Assembly (NCBI GenBank): GCA_030674185.1
Contig: JAPXFY010000026.1
Span: 38,909,392-38,973,391, forward strand
DNA length: 64,000 bases
DNA from: Monoplex corrugatus
Lineage: Eukaryota > Mollusca > Gastropoda > Littorinimorpha > Ranellidae
Reading direction: 5' to 3'
Part shown: positions 24,639 to 34,940 of the stretch, piece by piece
Numbering within the stretch: position 1 is the stretch's first letter
Layout of the letters: each line of letters begins with the position of its first letter
Position numbers and translations under genes: made by a program
Notes under the pieces: model-generated
Databases searched by the model: none
Told to the model about the DNA's origin: nothing
Seen by the model: only the letters and a program-made list of their open reading frames with translations

Positions 24639-25618
24639 TCACAGCGCCGATGCATCGACCCCACAAGGGTACGGAGTGTGTTCCTGAGGGATGGCCGCCC
24701 ACTCGATCTGCAGGATGTCGACCAGCCTGGCCAGGGTGCCCGGTGGGGGGTGGTTGTCCCTGATGCGCCTCCCGAGCACATCCCAGAGGTGTTCAATTGG
24801 GTTCAGGTCAGGTGAGCACGCTGGCCAGGCCATACGGACGACTTCATGCTGCTCCAGGAAGTCGGTCACAAGGCTGTGCTCGATGCGCAGGTGCATTGTC
24901 GTCCTGGAAGATGGCGCCTTGACCAAGGTCCACAAGCGCAGGCAGTGCCACGGCCCCCAGAACCTCGTCCCGGTACCGGACCCCGTTCAGGATGCCGTCA
25001 ATGGGGAGCAGGGGGGTCCGGGTACCCGGCTCATGCCACCCCACACCATCACCGACCCGCGCCGTACCGGTTATGCTCTTGGACAGTGGCGTCAGCGAAC
25101 CTCTCCCTTGACGTCGCCACACCCGAGCCCGGCCATCGTTAAAGGTCAGGTGAACCTGGACTCATCCGAAAACAAGACCCGGGCCCACTGTTGCCTTGTC
25201 CAGGTCACGTGCTCCCTGGCCCAGGTCATGCGGCGCACTCTGTTGACCGGTGACAGCACGGGTCGGACGGCCGGTCTCCGTGACCTCAAGTTTGCCTCAT
25301 ATAGCCGTCTTCTCACCGTGCTGCAGTGATGTTAGCACCTGTTGCGTCCCTCAGCTGACCCCTCAGGTCACCGCAGTGGATGCCCTTTCCTCAGGACGGA
25401 GAGGCAAGGTAGCGGTCTTGCTGTCTTGTCGTTACTCTGGGTCGACCCGTGTGACGCCTTTCCTGGACTGCTCCAGTCTCATTGAAGCGCTCCAGCAGTC
25501 TTGGATTGTGGAATGCGACACTTCAAGTCGTCTAGCAACTTCCCGCTGCGCTAGGCCTTCATCAAGCAGAGCGAGGGCTCTCCCCGCTGCTCATCGTCAT
25601 CCGTCGTCTTGCAAGCAT
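24639..25618 (-). pseudogene. Tc1-like transposase, frameshifted and with stops
   Basis: On the minus strand, in order: a start MLARRRMTMSSGE with a following LLDEGLAQREVARRLEVSHS helix-turn-helix in another frame; LFSDESRF (first catalytic Asp); GDGVGWHEPG, where Tc1 proteins have MVWGGM in the alternative frame; FQDDNAPAHRA (second Asp); and SPDLNPIEHLWDVLGRRI (Glu of DD34E). These are the hallmarks of Tc1-family cut-and-paste transposases. The frame changes at least three times and in-frame stops occur (for example after DESRFT), so it is dead. The 1-kb block is visibly much richer in G+C than its surroundings. Length matches a full transposase of about 330 codons. Terminal inverted repeats were not found. 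Confidence 0.85.
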
Positions 25619-26320
25619 GGTTAAAACGAACCAAGAACGGGTCCTTTTTATCCTCGTCTGCGGGCAACTTTGGCTGGAGTAGTGTTCAAAAAGGGCTGCC
25701 TTGCACGTGCAAGCGAATTTTGTCGCTACCTTGCCTGCGTCGTCAGAGAGACCCTGCTGAAGATTCGACAATTTCGTGTGGAAATTGTCTTCCTTGGGCC
25801 GCCATTGCAAATCGGCAAATCCCAAACACGTGCCAAAAGGAAACTGCAATGTTGTCTGAGCTCTTATCCATTCAGTTACGGCAACGAATTGGAGAAAAGA
25901 GTAAGAGAAAATAGGTTATTTCTCCTTTCAAAATTGACTCAGAAACGTTCCTGGCCCTTCAATAATGACGTGTGTATATGTGTATTGTATGCGATATGTT
26001 CCACCTCCGCCTTTGTCTGTCTGTCTGTGTTATAAACCCACCTACGCATTAACACACTTACTTCTCTTTTACGCTTGCGATATATACTTGAGTATGTACC
26101 ACACACATGTTCTCTCTTTCTGTGTGTCTTAAATGTTAGTTTTATTTCAAAAGAAAGAGAAAGGCGTCTGTTGTATTAGTGCATATGAAATTCGCTCCAA
26201 GTGCAAAGGTGTCATCTTTAAAAAATGAAACTGGAAGTGTATTTTATCAACTGCAGACATGGAAAATTGATCAAACACTAAGACTGTTGTACTGTGCCAT
26301 TGTCTTCATGTTTGAAAAAC
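25619..26320. other. Non-coding stretch downstream of Tc1 relic
   Basis: The first 250 bp (to about 25870) remain moderately GC-rich and may still be Tc1-like element DNA. No other feature recognised. Confidence 0.35.
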
Positions 26321-26324
26321 ACAC

Positions 26325-26373
<49 letters not shown>

Positions 26374-26391
26374 GTCATGCGCACACGCTCG

Positions 26392-26432
<41 letters not shown>

Positions 26433-26440
26433 CACACACA
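26321..26440. repeat. (TC)n and (CA)n microsatellites
   Basis: TC repeat to about 26373, a short GC-containing bridge, then CA repeat. Confidence 0.95.
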
Positions 26441-26849
26441 CTCAGTAAAATACATGAGGAAAACTTTTTTATTTGATTGTACGTACCATGACTTCCAAGT
26501 GCGTAAGGGCTGATAAACTATGGCGATGAGTTATTCAAAGCTCATGATGGGTCTCTTGCCACCCAAATATCGAACTAGAGCCACCCTCACCTTGCCTCAC
26601 ATTTGCCCCTCAGCCTTATGCAGGGTCTGTTGGGTCCCCCAATAGCGCTGTCCTGTCCTTAAGAGCGGATGATTTCCCAAGATTGGCAGACCACTCTGAT
26701 GTCCCCAGTGCTGCTTCCGCCAACTCCATCCCCATCTGCCTTGACCCAGCGATCTGAAGAGGATGGTCACTCTGAGTCCCCTTGCTCTTGCCGTTCGTCC
26801 TTGACCTTTAGTGCCCAGGAACTGGACATGTCAGAAGAGGATCATCATC

Positions 26850-27165
26850 ATCAATCATCATGTGCCCTGCCACATGGCGTTGGCGATCATGGTCCTCCAT
26901 ATGCATCTATCCCTTGTTGCCACAAGCACATCTTCACCCTCTCTGTCCTCAGCCACTCTGCAAGTCTGTCCAGTATTTTCTCCCTAGGTCTACCTGGTGT
27001 TCTCTTGTGACCAGGTGCTGTATTTCCCCTTTCCTCATAAAATGGCCTATAAATGTTGCTTGTCTTTTCCTACTCTTCCTTATCAATGATCTTCTCGTGT
27101 CTGCCTTCATCAAGACTGTCTCGTTTGTCTTCTTTGCTGTCCATGGAACTCTCAACATTTTTTTA
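26850..27165 (-). pseudogene. LINE family L3 3' fragment, nested in the DIRS-like relic
   Basis: Minus-strand frame with MLRVPWTAKKTNETVLMKAD, SRKRQATFIGHFMRKGE and VDLGRKYWTDLQS, the C-terminal region of a LINE reverse transcriptase. The + strand left edge has GCCCTGCCACATGGCGTTGG, which in the element's sense is the end of its ORF, preceded by ATCATCAT, the complement of a (TGA)n tail. Same family as 28745, 29456, 31215, 42605, 52240 and 52677. Confidence 0.8.
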
Positions 27166-27779
27166 GTAGTAGGGTTCCTGACAAAATCATTGCAGAGTGG
27201 GAGGAGACATCCCCTAGGAGTCTCGAAACAGCTTCCTTTGTGGACTCCTGTTTAGGGCACCTCTTATGGGTCATTAAGTTGTCAGATCCTTCAGAAGTGC
27301 GTTTCCAATCGAGAGAAGATACGGACCAGGACCTCATTGTCTCGTCCTTGCAGACGGCCATGCAGGGCTTCCCTATCTGTCTTCCTCACTGGCCAGGCTC
27401 ACACAAATTTCGTACTAGCCAGGAGAAATACTCTCTACCTGTTCCATCACTGGCTCATTAGCTCAGTCTCTCTCTAGGCCCTTCCAGTCTCTGACAGTTC
27501 TCTTTGGACACCATGATCAGACCTGTGTCAGGCAACAGGCAGATCTCTTCAGAGATCTCTGCATTCTCAGCATCAGAGGGCTCCAATACACCCTCCCTTT
27601 CTCCTGCACCATCTCCAGGAACACTGGACAGGCCTTTCACCACTCTGTCAGACCATGTGCCCTCATGCACATCATAGACTAAGGCGGAGGGCTGTACAGT
27701 GCTATAAGGCAAGCTGGCCCCCACTACCGTAGCTCACCCTCATTGACTTACCCCTGATCTACACGCTCCATACTCTTTC

Positions 27780-28690
27780 TTCCTAGAAAATCAGATCGGG
27801 ATAGCACGTGCCTTGGGCTTCAGCCAGCCCACCCTGACCTCTTCCTTGCTGGTGTTTTGGCCTCCTGCTGACTCTGGCTTTTGCTGCTCTCGATCGGGAG
27901 GTATCTTCTCCTTCACATATGGGCGATGGAGGATGTCCTTTTACGCTACTCCCCAGGTTTTTAATGGGAGGATTTTCATGATCCCAAATTTATTTGGGGT
28001 GGGGGTGGGGGGTGGAGGCCAGTTTTGGACGTCTTCCCTCTCAACTGATTCCTCAAGTACCTCCCTTTCAGTATGGAAACTCCAGCTTCCATCATGGAGT
28101 TGATCCACAAAGTCGATTGAGCCACATCCATTAGTTGTTTGGATGCCTACTTCCATGTCCTCAATTTCTCGTAGGATTGGAAGTGGCTCTGTTTGATTTG
28201 GGCCTTAAGCCTAGCCCCAGGTCCTTGGGATTTTTACCAAGGAGGCCAAGGGGCTTGGTGTACACCTTTGAAAGAGGCATATTGCTTCAAAATCTATCTG
28301 GACGACTGGCTGATTCTGGCCTCTTCAGCCGAGCCCTGCCACACTCAGACCCTTCAGATTCTGGATCTCTACCGGAACTTTGACTATTGCCTCAACTTAA
28401 GGAAGTCAGATCTTTCTCCTTCCCAGCATCTGAACTTTCTGGGCATTCATCTTGACACGATAATGTGACAGGTTTGCCCTTCCAACCACAGGGTTCAGAA
28501 GCTGACTCTGTGTATCTTTCAGCGTCTTCAGACGTCAGCCAGTGCCCCAGCCAGTCTGTTGGCTTGTCTTCAGACGTCAGCTAGTGCCCCAGCCAGTCTG
28601 TTGGCTTTGCTCCTGGGCCTCATGGAGTCTTTGTCTCCCTTGGTTCCTATAGATTGCCTCCACAAACTCCCTTTGCGTATGGCATTTTTG
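27780..28690 (+). pseudogene. DIRS-like reverse transcriptase, degraded
   Basis: Consecutive pieces in shifting frames: VFPLN-FLKYLPFSMETPASIMELIHKVD, CLDAYFHVLNF, ALSLAPGPWDF, IYLDDWLILASSAEPC, LNLRKSDLSPSQHLNFLGIHLD and LLGLMESLSPLVPIDCLHKLPL. The pattern METPxSI...DAYFHV...YLDDWL...KSxLxPSQxxxFLG...LLGLM is typical of DIRS/Ngaro-type tyrosine-recombinase retroelements; YLDD is the catalytic box. In-frame stops and frameshifts break it. A phrase of about 36 bp at 28525-28560 is duplicated at 28570-28605. Confidence 0.75.
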
Positions 28691-28744
28691 TGCATGATCA
28701 TTCCCTATGGCTCCTGGTTTTTGGCAGGCTAATTCCTATTCATC

Positions 28745-28831
28745 ATCAGGTGCCTTGCCGCATGGCGTTGGCGATTATGGACTTCCATCTGTCTCTATCT
28801 CTTGTTGCCTCAAGCATCTCTTCCACCCTTA
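28745..28831 (-). pseudogene. LINE family L3 fragment, distal piece
   Basis: GGTGCCTTGCCGCATGGCGT and following sequence is the complement of the L3 3' end with its (TGA)n tail at 28742-28750. It continues, after the insertion at 28832-29455, in the piece at 29456. Confidence 0.75.
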
Positions 28832-29181
28832 ATAATAATAATAATAATAATAATGTTTATTTGTATAGCGCATATTCCATATAAAAACATGCTCACCAGC
28901 GCTTTACATTTCGCAAGAAAGGCAAAAGGTGATAAAAAATGTTCACAATTACATACACAATAAGATAACAACAAACATTAAAGCTATACAAGTAAGAAGA
29001 CACATAAGAAACCACAGAATATTAAAATTTAAACACTGACTTATGTAATGAAGAAAGATTAACAGATTTTTCATATGAATAAAGAGGCATACTGTGTTTA
29101 TATATTGCTGCGTGTGTGTGCTTGCGTACGTGTGTGTGTGCGTGCGTGTGCGTTGCTGTGCGCGTGTGTTTGTAAGAATGT

Positions 29182-29220
<39 letters not shown>

Positions 29221-29455
29221 TGTGTGTGTGTGTGTGTGTGTGTGCGTGTGCTATGTTTGCATGCGTGTGTGTGTGTTTATGCATGCAATAGTTGTACATA
29301 AAATTATAATCAATATTTTGAATGAAGATAAAAACAGAAAAATTCTAATCCATATACAGGAAAAACATTACAACTTCAGTATTACAGCATTAATACCTTG
29401 ACAATCAAAATTCCTCACAAATTATGAACTATTCGCATATCATACATCACAATTT
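28832..29455 (-). mobile_element. Truncated L2/CR1-type or SINE 3' element, inserted in L3
   Basis: The left edge is (AAT)8 followed by GTTTATTTGTATAGCGCATA and CCAGCGCTTTACATTTCG. The complement is the GCGCTATA-CAAATAAAC(ATT)n 3' end of L2/CR1-type LINEs and their SINEs, comparable to the L2 3' end at 40850-40915. It splits the L3 fragment in two, so it is the younger insertion. It includes a (TG)n/(GA)n tract at 29108-29283. Confidence 0.6.
29108..29283. repeat. (TG)n/(GA)n microsatellite
   Basis: TG repeats with CG-containing units, a (GA)7 block at 29206-29220, then further TG repeats. Confidence 0.95.
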
Positions 29456-29815
29456 ACATACAAACAAAGATTTGAAAAAGTTTCTTAAAGTATTTCAGTC
29501 TCCTTCTTGTCCCCAGCCACTCTGCAAGTCCGTCTAGCATCTTCTCCCTGGGTCTACCCGGTGCTCTCTTTCCCTCCAGCTTTCCTATTGTGACCAGGTT
29601 TTCCAATTCTCTTTTCCTCATAGAATGGCCTCTAAATGTTGCCTGTATTTTCCTAATCTTTCTTATGAATGATCTACTTGTGTCTGTCTCCATCAAGACT
29701 GTCCCGTTTGTTTTCTTTGCTGTCCATGGAACTCTCAACATCCTTCTCAGAAACCACATCTCAGCTGCCTCAATCTTGTTCTGGCTTTGCTTGGGATTTT
29801 TCATGAGTTTGTCAA
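29456..29815 (-). pseudogene. LINE family L3 fragment, proximal piece
   Basis: Open minus-strand frame of 116 codons: EAAEMWFLRRMLRVPWTAKK, FIRKIRKIQATFRGHSMRK and KLEGKRAPGRPREKMLDGLA. It is the best preserved copy of this LINE C-terminal region in the window. The RT catalytic core is missing because of 5' truncation. Together with 28745-28831 it formed one insertion. Confidence 0.85.
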
Positions 29816-30245
29816 GAGGTTCCAGTTACTCTCTCTTCTACCTCAGGGAGAACTCTTCATGGATGAATGGACCAAGAGGTAGGGAGCCCACATAAATTTC
29901 CTGTCAGCAGTCGTCCTTGACCCCTCAGCCAGTCCTTATGGCACATTGATCGCTTCGAGCTTGAGGCTGTTAGCCTGGTGCTTCAGCATTTTCTTCTCTC
30001 AGCTCTGGGGAAACGTGTTCTCGTGAACACGGACAACACAACTGTCAATGTTACATTAACAAGCAGTCGGGAGTCTGGGGGGTGGCGCGATCCCTCTCCT
30101 TGTCCACAAAGTTGAATGGCTCTCCTAGTGGTGCAGGGATCACAGCATTTCCCTGACAGCCAAACGCATTTTGGGGAACGTGAACCTCCTGCCAGACTCC
30201 CTAAGTTGGTCCTAACCCATTCTCTATACGGAGTCTGGACAGCTT
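29816..30245 (+). pseudogene. DIRS-like RNase H domain, degraded
   Basis: Resumes the DIRS-like relic. FELEAVSLVLQHFLLSALGKRVLVNTDNTTVN, then (frame-shifted) NKQSGVW, SLLVHKVEWLS, CRDHSISLTAKRIL and PDSLS follow the RNase H core of DIRS elements (E, TDNTT, then LADSLSR-like). Frame changes and stops make it non-functional. Confidence 0.7.
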
Positions 30246-30725
30246 GGTTTCATTTCACTCTTTCATTGACTCATTCATGACGAGATTCAATCACAGGCTT
30301 CCAGTCATTGTCTCTCCAGTTTTGGACCCAGCCATATGGATAGTTGACCCCTTCTCAATCCATGGTCCGGCCTGCCAGCGTATGCATTCCCGCCTATTTC
30401 CATTCTCTAAAAGGGGCAAAGAAAAGCGAGAGAAGACCAGGCCACTCTCTTTCTTAAAGCTTCTTACTGGCCAGACCAGGCTTGGTTCCTAGAGCTTCTG
30501 TTTCTATCGATGTTCCTCCGCTGAAAAAGCTGGCAGAAGTGAAGAGAAAAGCCAAGGAAATTGGCCATCTGTGTTCAAGATGAGCTATGTGGGTCAACCT
30601 GAGATTCCAAACACCACTGAAGCCAATTCTAAGACCCTACTTCACGGCAGGTCAGGAATCTTGCATGCGAACCCGAGGGTTCTCTACCTTCATTGTCTGC
30701 ATTATGAGTATCCAGGGGCGTCGTT
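30246..30725 (+). pseudogene. Downstream coding remnant of the DIRS-like element
   Basis: After the RNase H: a CIPAYFHSLKGAKK-like piece and LLARPGLVPRASVSIDVPPL, comparable in order to the conserved APxWPxRPWFPEL...SIDVP stretch downstream of RNase H in DIRS elements. Several stops. The right part (30525-30625) is also the left arm of an inverted repeat with 30947-31044. Confidence 0.5.
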
Positions 30726-31044
30726 GATATGGTCGCTGATGTGCACCGTCCCAACACCCAAGGGATTTATTATCCCTTGATATGGTCGCTCATGGGCACC
30801 GTCCCAACACCCAAGGGATTTATTATCCCTTGATATGGTCGCTCATGGGCACCGTCCCAACATCCAAGGGATTTATTATCCCTTGATATGGTTGCTCATG
30901 TGGGCCGTCCCAACAACCAAGGGATTTATTTATTCATCCCGTTGGTGGCATTGGCTTCAATGGTGTCAGACTGATCCACATAGTTCATCTTGAGTACTGA
31001 TGGCCAGTTTCCTGGCTTTCGTCTCCTCTTCTGGCAGCTTTTTC
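30525..31044. repeat. Inverted repeat of about 100 bp flanking a 53-bp tandem array
   Basis: The left arm 30525-30625 (GCTGGCAGAAG...GAAATTGGCCAT...GATGAGCTATGTGG) is complementary, with mismatches, to 30947-31044. The loop of about 320 bp contains the 53-bp array. DIRS elements have inverted terminal and internal complementary repeats, so this could be part of that element; a separate foldback insertion is the alternative. Confidence 0.65.
30726..30940. repeat. 53-bp tandem repeat, 4 units
   Basis: GATATGGTCGCT starts units at 30726, 30779, 30832 and 30885. Each contains ACCGTCCCAAC followed by CCAAGGGATTTATTATCCCTT, where AAGGGAT and ATCCCTT form a small hairpin. The last unit is diverged. 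Confidence 0.95.
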
Positions 31045-31214
31045 TTGCGTTGCCTCAAAGGAGGTAGATACATGCGTGTATGACCGCTACCTGCGATAGT
31101 TCTGGCAGCACAGCATTATTTTCTTTTATGAGGCAGAAAGAAAAGCTAATGGCAGGAAAGCTAATAGCCATAGGTTATCAGTACTTGGGCACTCTCGGAT
31201 CACAGTAAATCATC

Positions 31215-31475
31215 ATCATCATCATCATCAGGTGCCTTGCCGCATGGCGTTGGCGATCATGGACTTCCATCTGTCTCTACCTTTTGTTGCCCCAAGCATC
31301 TCCTCCACCCTCCTCGTCTTCAGCTACTCCGCAAGTCCGTCTAGCATTTTCTCCCTGGGTGTACCTGGTGCTCTCTTTCCCTCCAGCTTTCCCATTGCGA
31401 CCAGGTGCTCCAAATCCCCCTTCCTCATAAAATGGCCTATAAATGTTGCCTGTCTTTTCCTAATCTTCACAGTAA
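31215..31475 (-). pseudogene. LINE family L3 fragment
   Basis: Begins on the + strand with (CAT)6 and GGTGCCTTGCCGCATGGCGT, the complement of the L3 3' end and (ATG)n tail. Continues for about 240 bp through the KLEGKRAP...GRPREKMLDGL region. 5'-truncated. Confidence 0.8.
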
Positions 31476-31799
31476 GTATGTTTATTAAACGGAATTTTAA
31501 GGTAAAAAAAAAAAAATCCTTTTATTTTACGTGGATACATGTATGAAACTATGCACGTAAAATTCAGGTCATATGTGTATAATCATGTGCATGCGTGCGA
31601 GCAAGCATATGTGTGTATGTGTTTGCACATTCAGGTAAAACTATTCAAATGTCAACTTAATTTAATTCCATGCTTTGGTTATCGATGTTTTTTGTGCTCG
31701 TCTAAAGGCTCTCGGCGATAAGCAGCCACGTGTTTTCGAAAATAATAATTAGATCACGGAAATCTTGGCTGTGTGCCATTTAAAAATGTGTAGGTGGAA

Positions 31800-31888
31800 C
31801 CGCTTTCAAACACACACATATACACACGCCACACACGCACGCACGCATGCGCGCACACACACAGAGCACACAAACACACACACATACA

Positions 31889-31919
<31 letters not shown>

Positions 31920-31921
31920 CA

Positions 31922-31955
<34 letters not shown>

Positions 31956-32044
31956 TTGAACAGAGACACACATGCACACATATACGTGTGTACGCACGTC
32001 ACCACCTCCACCACTTCCCTTCACACACAAGACGCTCGCGCGCG

Positions 32045-32109
<65 letters not shown>

Positions 32110-32127
32110 GCAAACACACACAAGCAA

Positions 32128-32176
<49 letters not shown>

Positions 32177-32211
32177 AGCAAACACACACACAAGCAAACA
32201 CACGCATCACA

Positions 32212-32250
<39 letters not shown>

Positions 32251-32283
32251 AGCACACACACACATGAACACACACACACGCAT
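31800..32283. repeat. (CA)n/(TC)n complex microsatellite
   Basis: CACG and CA units, (TC)16 at 31888-31914, (CA)n to 31953, a unique bridge, then almost 240 bp of CA repeats with AAGCAAACA and CATCACAC interruptions. Confidence 0.95.
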
Positions 32284-32396
32284 ATGCACCCGGCAATTTT
32301 CCTAAAAATTATAGTTTGTTTTGATGCACGTCACCCTTGTCCAAGAACCGCACAGTCCCCACTCCCAGTGGGTTCATAGAACGGCCACATGCTACA

Positions 32397-32990
32397 TTAA
32401 CCCTTTGACTCCCGCGCCCTATCCACCAACTGCAAAAACTTAACCCTTTGACTCCCTCATCCTATCCCCGCAGGTGAAGTTTTTGCTTTGCTAGCCTGAT
32501 CCAAAACAAGTGCGATTGCCTGTGTCCAAGCAAACAGGAACCAGAAGAACAAGTAAACCGAAAAAGAACGCGTATTCAACACAACAAGACAAGACAGGTG
32601 CAAATTTTCGGCCAACCGGCCTTTGTCAAGAGCGAATGCGCAATCACGAACAGACACCAAACAACGGATAATAAATTAAAGACTAAAACTTCCTTGCCGC
32701 CTCGTCCAGTGGATAAAAAAGGGACTACACACATACACACACACACTGGACGAGGCGGCAGGGAAGTTTAGTTTTAGTCTTTTCCTTAATTATCCGTTGT
32801 TTGGTGTCTGTCTGTGATCGTGCATTCGCTCTTGACAAAGGCGGGTTGGCCGAAAATTTGCGCCTGTCTTGTCTTGTTGTGTTGAATACGCGTTCTTTTT
32901 CGGTTTACTTGTTCTTCTGGTTCCTGTTTGCTTGCCTGGCTGACGATGCAGTATGCTGGTGGACAGAGAGTGCGGGAGTGAGAGGTTTAA
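32397..32990. mobile_element. Family M MITE split by a family F foldback element
   Basis: The left part 32397-32499 starts TTAACCCTTTGACTCCCGCG and includes the start of the inner palindrome and GTTTTTGCTTTGCTAGC. The right part 32935-32990 has GACGATGCAGTATGCTGGTGGAC and ends GTTTAA. In intact copies these two parts are contiguous, so the family F element at 32500-32934 inserted into this MITE. Confidence 0.7.
32500..32934. mobile_element. Family F foldback element, near-perfect palindrome
   Basis: Left arm about 32535-32710 (plus 35 bp unpaired at the outer left), right arm 32745-32934, spacer 34 bp containing a CA tract. Each arm carries the family core (TTGACAAAGGC..TTGGCCGAAAATTTGCGCC in the right arm). 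The first 35 bp (CCAAAACAAGTGCGATTGCC...) have no partner on the right, as in the mirror-image asymmetry of the copy at 5911. Confidence 0.75.
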
Positions 32991-33101
32991 CGACGGTCTG
33001 AGCTCAGTTCTGACTGGAGACATAATTAAACTCATTACGCGCTTGAGCGGGTTTGGTTGGTAAGGGTGAAGGGAGTGGTGGTGTGCCTTGAAAAACCGAC
33101 C

Positions 33102-33328
33102 TTAACCCTTCGACTCCCGCACCCTATCCACCAAGTTCAAAAACTTAACCTTTTGATTCCCTCTCCCTATCCACCAGCTTAACCTTTTGATTCCCTCTCC
33201 CTATCCACCAGCTTCCGTCAGGAAGCTGGTGGATAGGGTGAGGGAATCAAAAGGTTAAGTTTTTGCTTTGCTAGCATTGTTGGCAGTGCAAGACGCTGGT
33301 GGACAAGGTGCGGGAGTCAAAGGGTGAA
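33102..33328. mobile_element. Family M MITE with partial tandem duplication
   Basis: TTAACCCTTCGACTCCCGCA at the left and GTCAAAGGGTGAA at the right. The inner palindrome's left arm (TTAACCTTTTGATTCCCTCT...) occurs twice in tandem, 46 bp apart, before the full hairpin centred on CTTCCGTCAGGAAG. Confidence 0.75.
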
Positions 33329-33466
33329 TGTACTAGTTAGCATGAATGGGGCCTGACACCGCAATTTGCAGGCTTCAAACCCTTGACTGATTGCAGTGTT
33401 ACATTCACATACCTGTGATCGTGGGTTCAAATTCAAGGCTGCATAGGAATCCCATTTCTTACCCAC

Positions 33467-33655
33467 TGGACGAGGCGGCAGGGAAGTTTTTAGTCCCGTT
33501 TTTATTATCCATTGTTTGGTGTCTGTGATCTGTATGTGACCGTGCGTTCGCGCTTGACAAAGGCTAGTTGGCCGAAAATTTGCGCTTGTTTTGTTTTGGT
33601 TTGTTGGACACGCGCTTATATTGGTTTTCTTGTTCTTCTGGTTTCTGTTTGTTTG
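33467..33655 (+). mobile_element. Family F half element (single arm)
   Basis: CACTGGACGAGGCGGCAGGG through CTTGACAAAGGCTAGTTGGCCGAAAATTTGCGC to TGGTTTCTGTTTGTTTG: one arm only, with no inverted partner. Confidence 0.7.
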
Positions 33656-34214
33656 TTTGTTTTTGTGACAAAACACAAATAGATACAATGTTTGCTGAAC
33701 ATTATTACAATATCATTGAGAAAACTGAACAAGATTTGTATACAATGGATTGAGCAAAACTCATATATAGGCCTATACGTCGTATCTATTAGTCTGTTAT
33801 GTTTTTTAAACAATGTAAAGTCGTTTAATTTATACAGTTTCAGATTTTAGTTGTTGTGTGTTTGTGTTTTTGTTTGTGTGTTTGTTTGTGTGTTTGTTTG
33901 TTTGTTTGTTTGCTTGTTTGTTTGTATGTTTAAATTTTGTTTGTATTCTCCCTCAGCAAAAAGTCAACGATAAACTCATTAGCAAAGCAGGATTATCCGC
34001 ATGAGACCCAAAATTCAAAACACATGCAAAACGCCTACATCTTCAACAAAGGTTCTAGGTGCATAAATTTACAGTCATTTTCAATTATATATAAGACAAA
34101 CAAGTCAAATATAAACAGGAAGGTCATACAGAAACCATACATACATCTCGTAAAGAAGCCAAATGTTACATCAAACTTCATGTGAAAAAAGACCGAAACT
34201 TAGGTTGTCCCATT
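33656..34214. other. Non-coding stretch
   Basis: Contains a GTTT-type tetranucleotide tract at 33865-33927. Otherwise AT-rich without recognised features. Confidence 0.4.
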
Positions 34215-34935
34215 AACCTGAGGTCGTAGGGAGAATTTAGGCAGTGGAGACTTCACCTTTCTTCAGAGAACAGCGTTATGAAAGAGGTAGCGGTTTCCTC
34301 TGCTCCCTCACTGCTTTATTTTCCTCAACCTAGAACTAGTTCAGGTAGCCGTTCTCTCCCCAGTGGGGATGCCGTGGGCTCTCTCAGTATAAACAGTATC
34401 CCCGCCTTCTGGAAATTCTGTGCTAGAAATTTCCTTTTTTCTATCATTCTCTTTGTTTCTACCTTGTTCCTTTGCTTTCTGTGATTTCTTCCTATCATTT
34501 TCTGCCTTGCTGGTCGGTCCATTCATCTGTTTGTGTTCGATAACCTCTTACATATTTTGTTTTTGTTAGGATTGATAACTGGGTACATGTATTGAGTGCT
34601 TTGTTGGCTCTAGGGAGGTGAGATATGAGGAAGCAATTTTAGGTAGTTTATCCCTTTTTTATTATTATTATTAATGTTTTGGTGTCCTTAGGTATACTTA
34701 AATTTGTATTCAGGAGTATTTTTTAAATCCCCTGTGCGATAAATTGGACGGAGTGGTCAACGCCGGGGGCATGTCCTTAGATTATGTGCACGAATGCATT
34801 GATACATGTATTTAATTTTCTTTTCCTGCTTTTCGTTGTTGTTTTTTCCTGTTGAAATTTTGTATGTTTTTGAAGCGGTTATAGCCCTGATATGGCTCTA
34901 CGCAGTCGGCCGGGCTTTAAACAACAATAACAATA
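34215..34935 (+). mobile_element. Dispersed repeat family R, copy 2 (longest)
   Basis: Starts about ACCTGAGGTCGTAGGGAGAA. Passes through TTCTGTGCTAGAAATTTCC (34417), a TTGGACGGAGTGGTCAACGC block (34744) and the 3' end GCGGTTATAGCCCTGATATGG then CTCTACGCAGTCGGCCGGGC and an (AACAAT)n tail. The 3' simple tail and fixed orientation of all copies suggest a SINE or LINE 3' region. No coding sequence. Confidence 0.65.
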
Positions 34936-34940
34936 ACAGT

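Larger units (their letters stand above)
26480..31190 (+). mobile_element. DIRS-like retroelement relic with nested insertions
   Basis: Fragments in DIRS order run left to right on the + strand: a possible gag-like region (26660-27720), reverse transcriptase (27780-28690), RNase H (29820-30200) and a downstream coding remnant (to about 30560). LINE fragments interrupt it at 26850-27165 and 28745-29815. No intact frame survives and I did not identify the tyrosine recombinase. The outer limits are estimates: the left is set by the first Pro/Ser-rich frame, the right by the LINE fragment at 31215. Confidence 0.65.

Noticed and set aside
24691..25329. 212-codon + strand frame
   Set aside because: It is antisense to the Tc1-like transposase, whose motifs are all on the minus strand; GC-rich DNA gives long chance frames.
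31794..32379. Long His/Thr-rich and Cys/Val-rich frames across CA/TG tracts here and elsewhere
   Set aside because: Direct translations of dinucleotide repeats.
32457..33001. Conserved short peptide (ALDKG.LAENL.LSCLVVLNTRS) seen in several family F copies
   Set aside because: Conservation is at DNA level across a non-coding foldback repeat; the frame is short, has no consistent start and includes the structured core.
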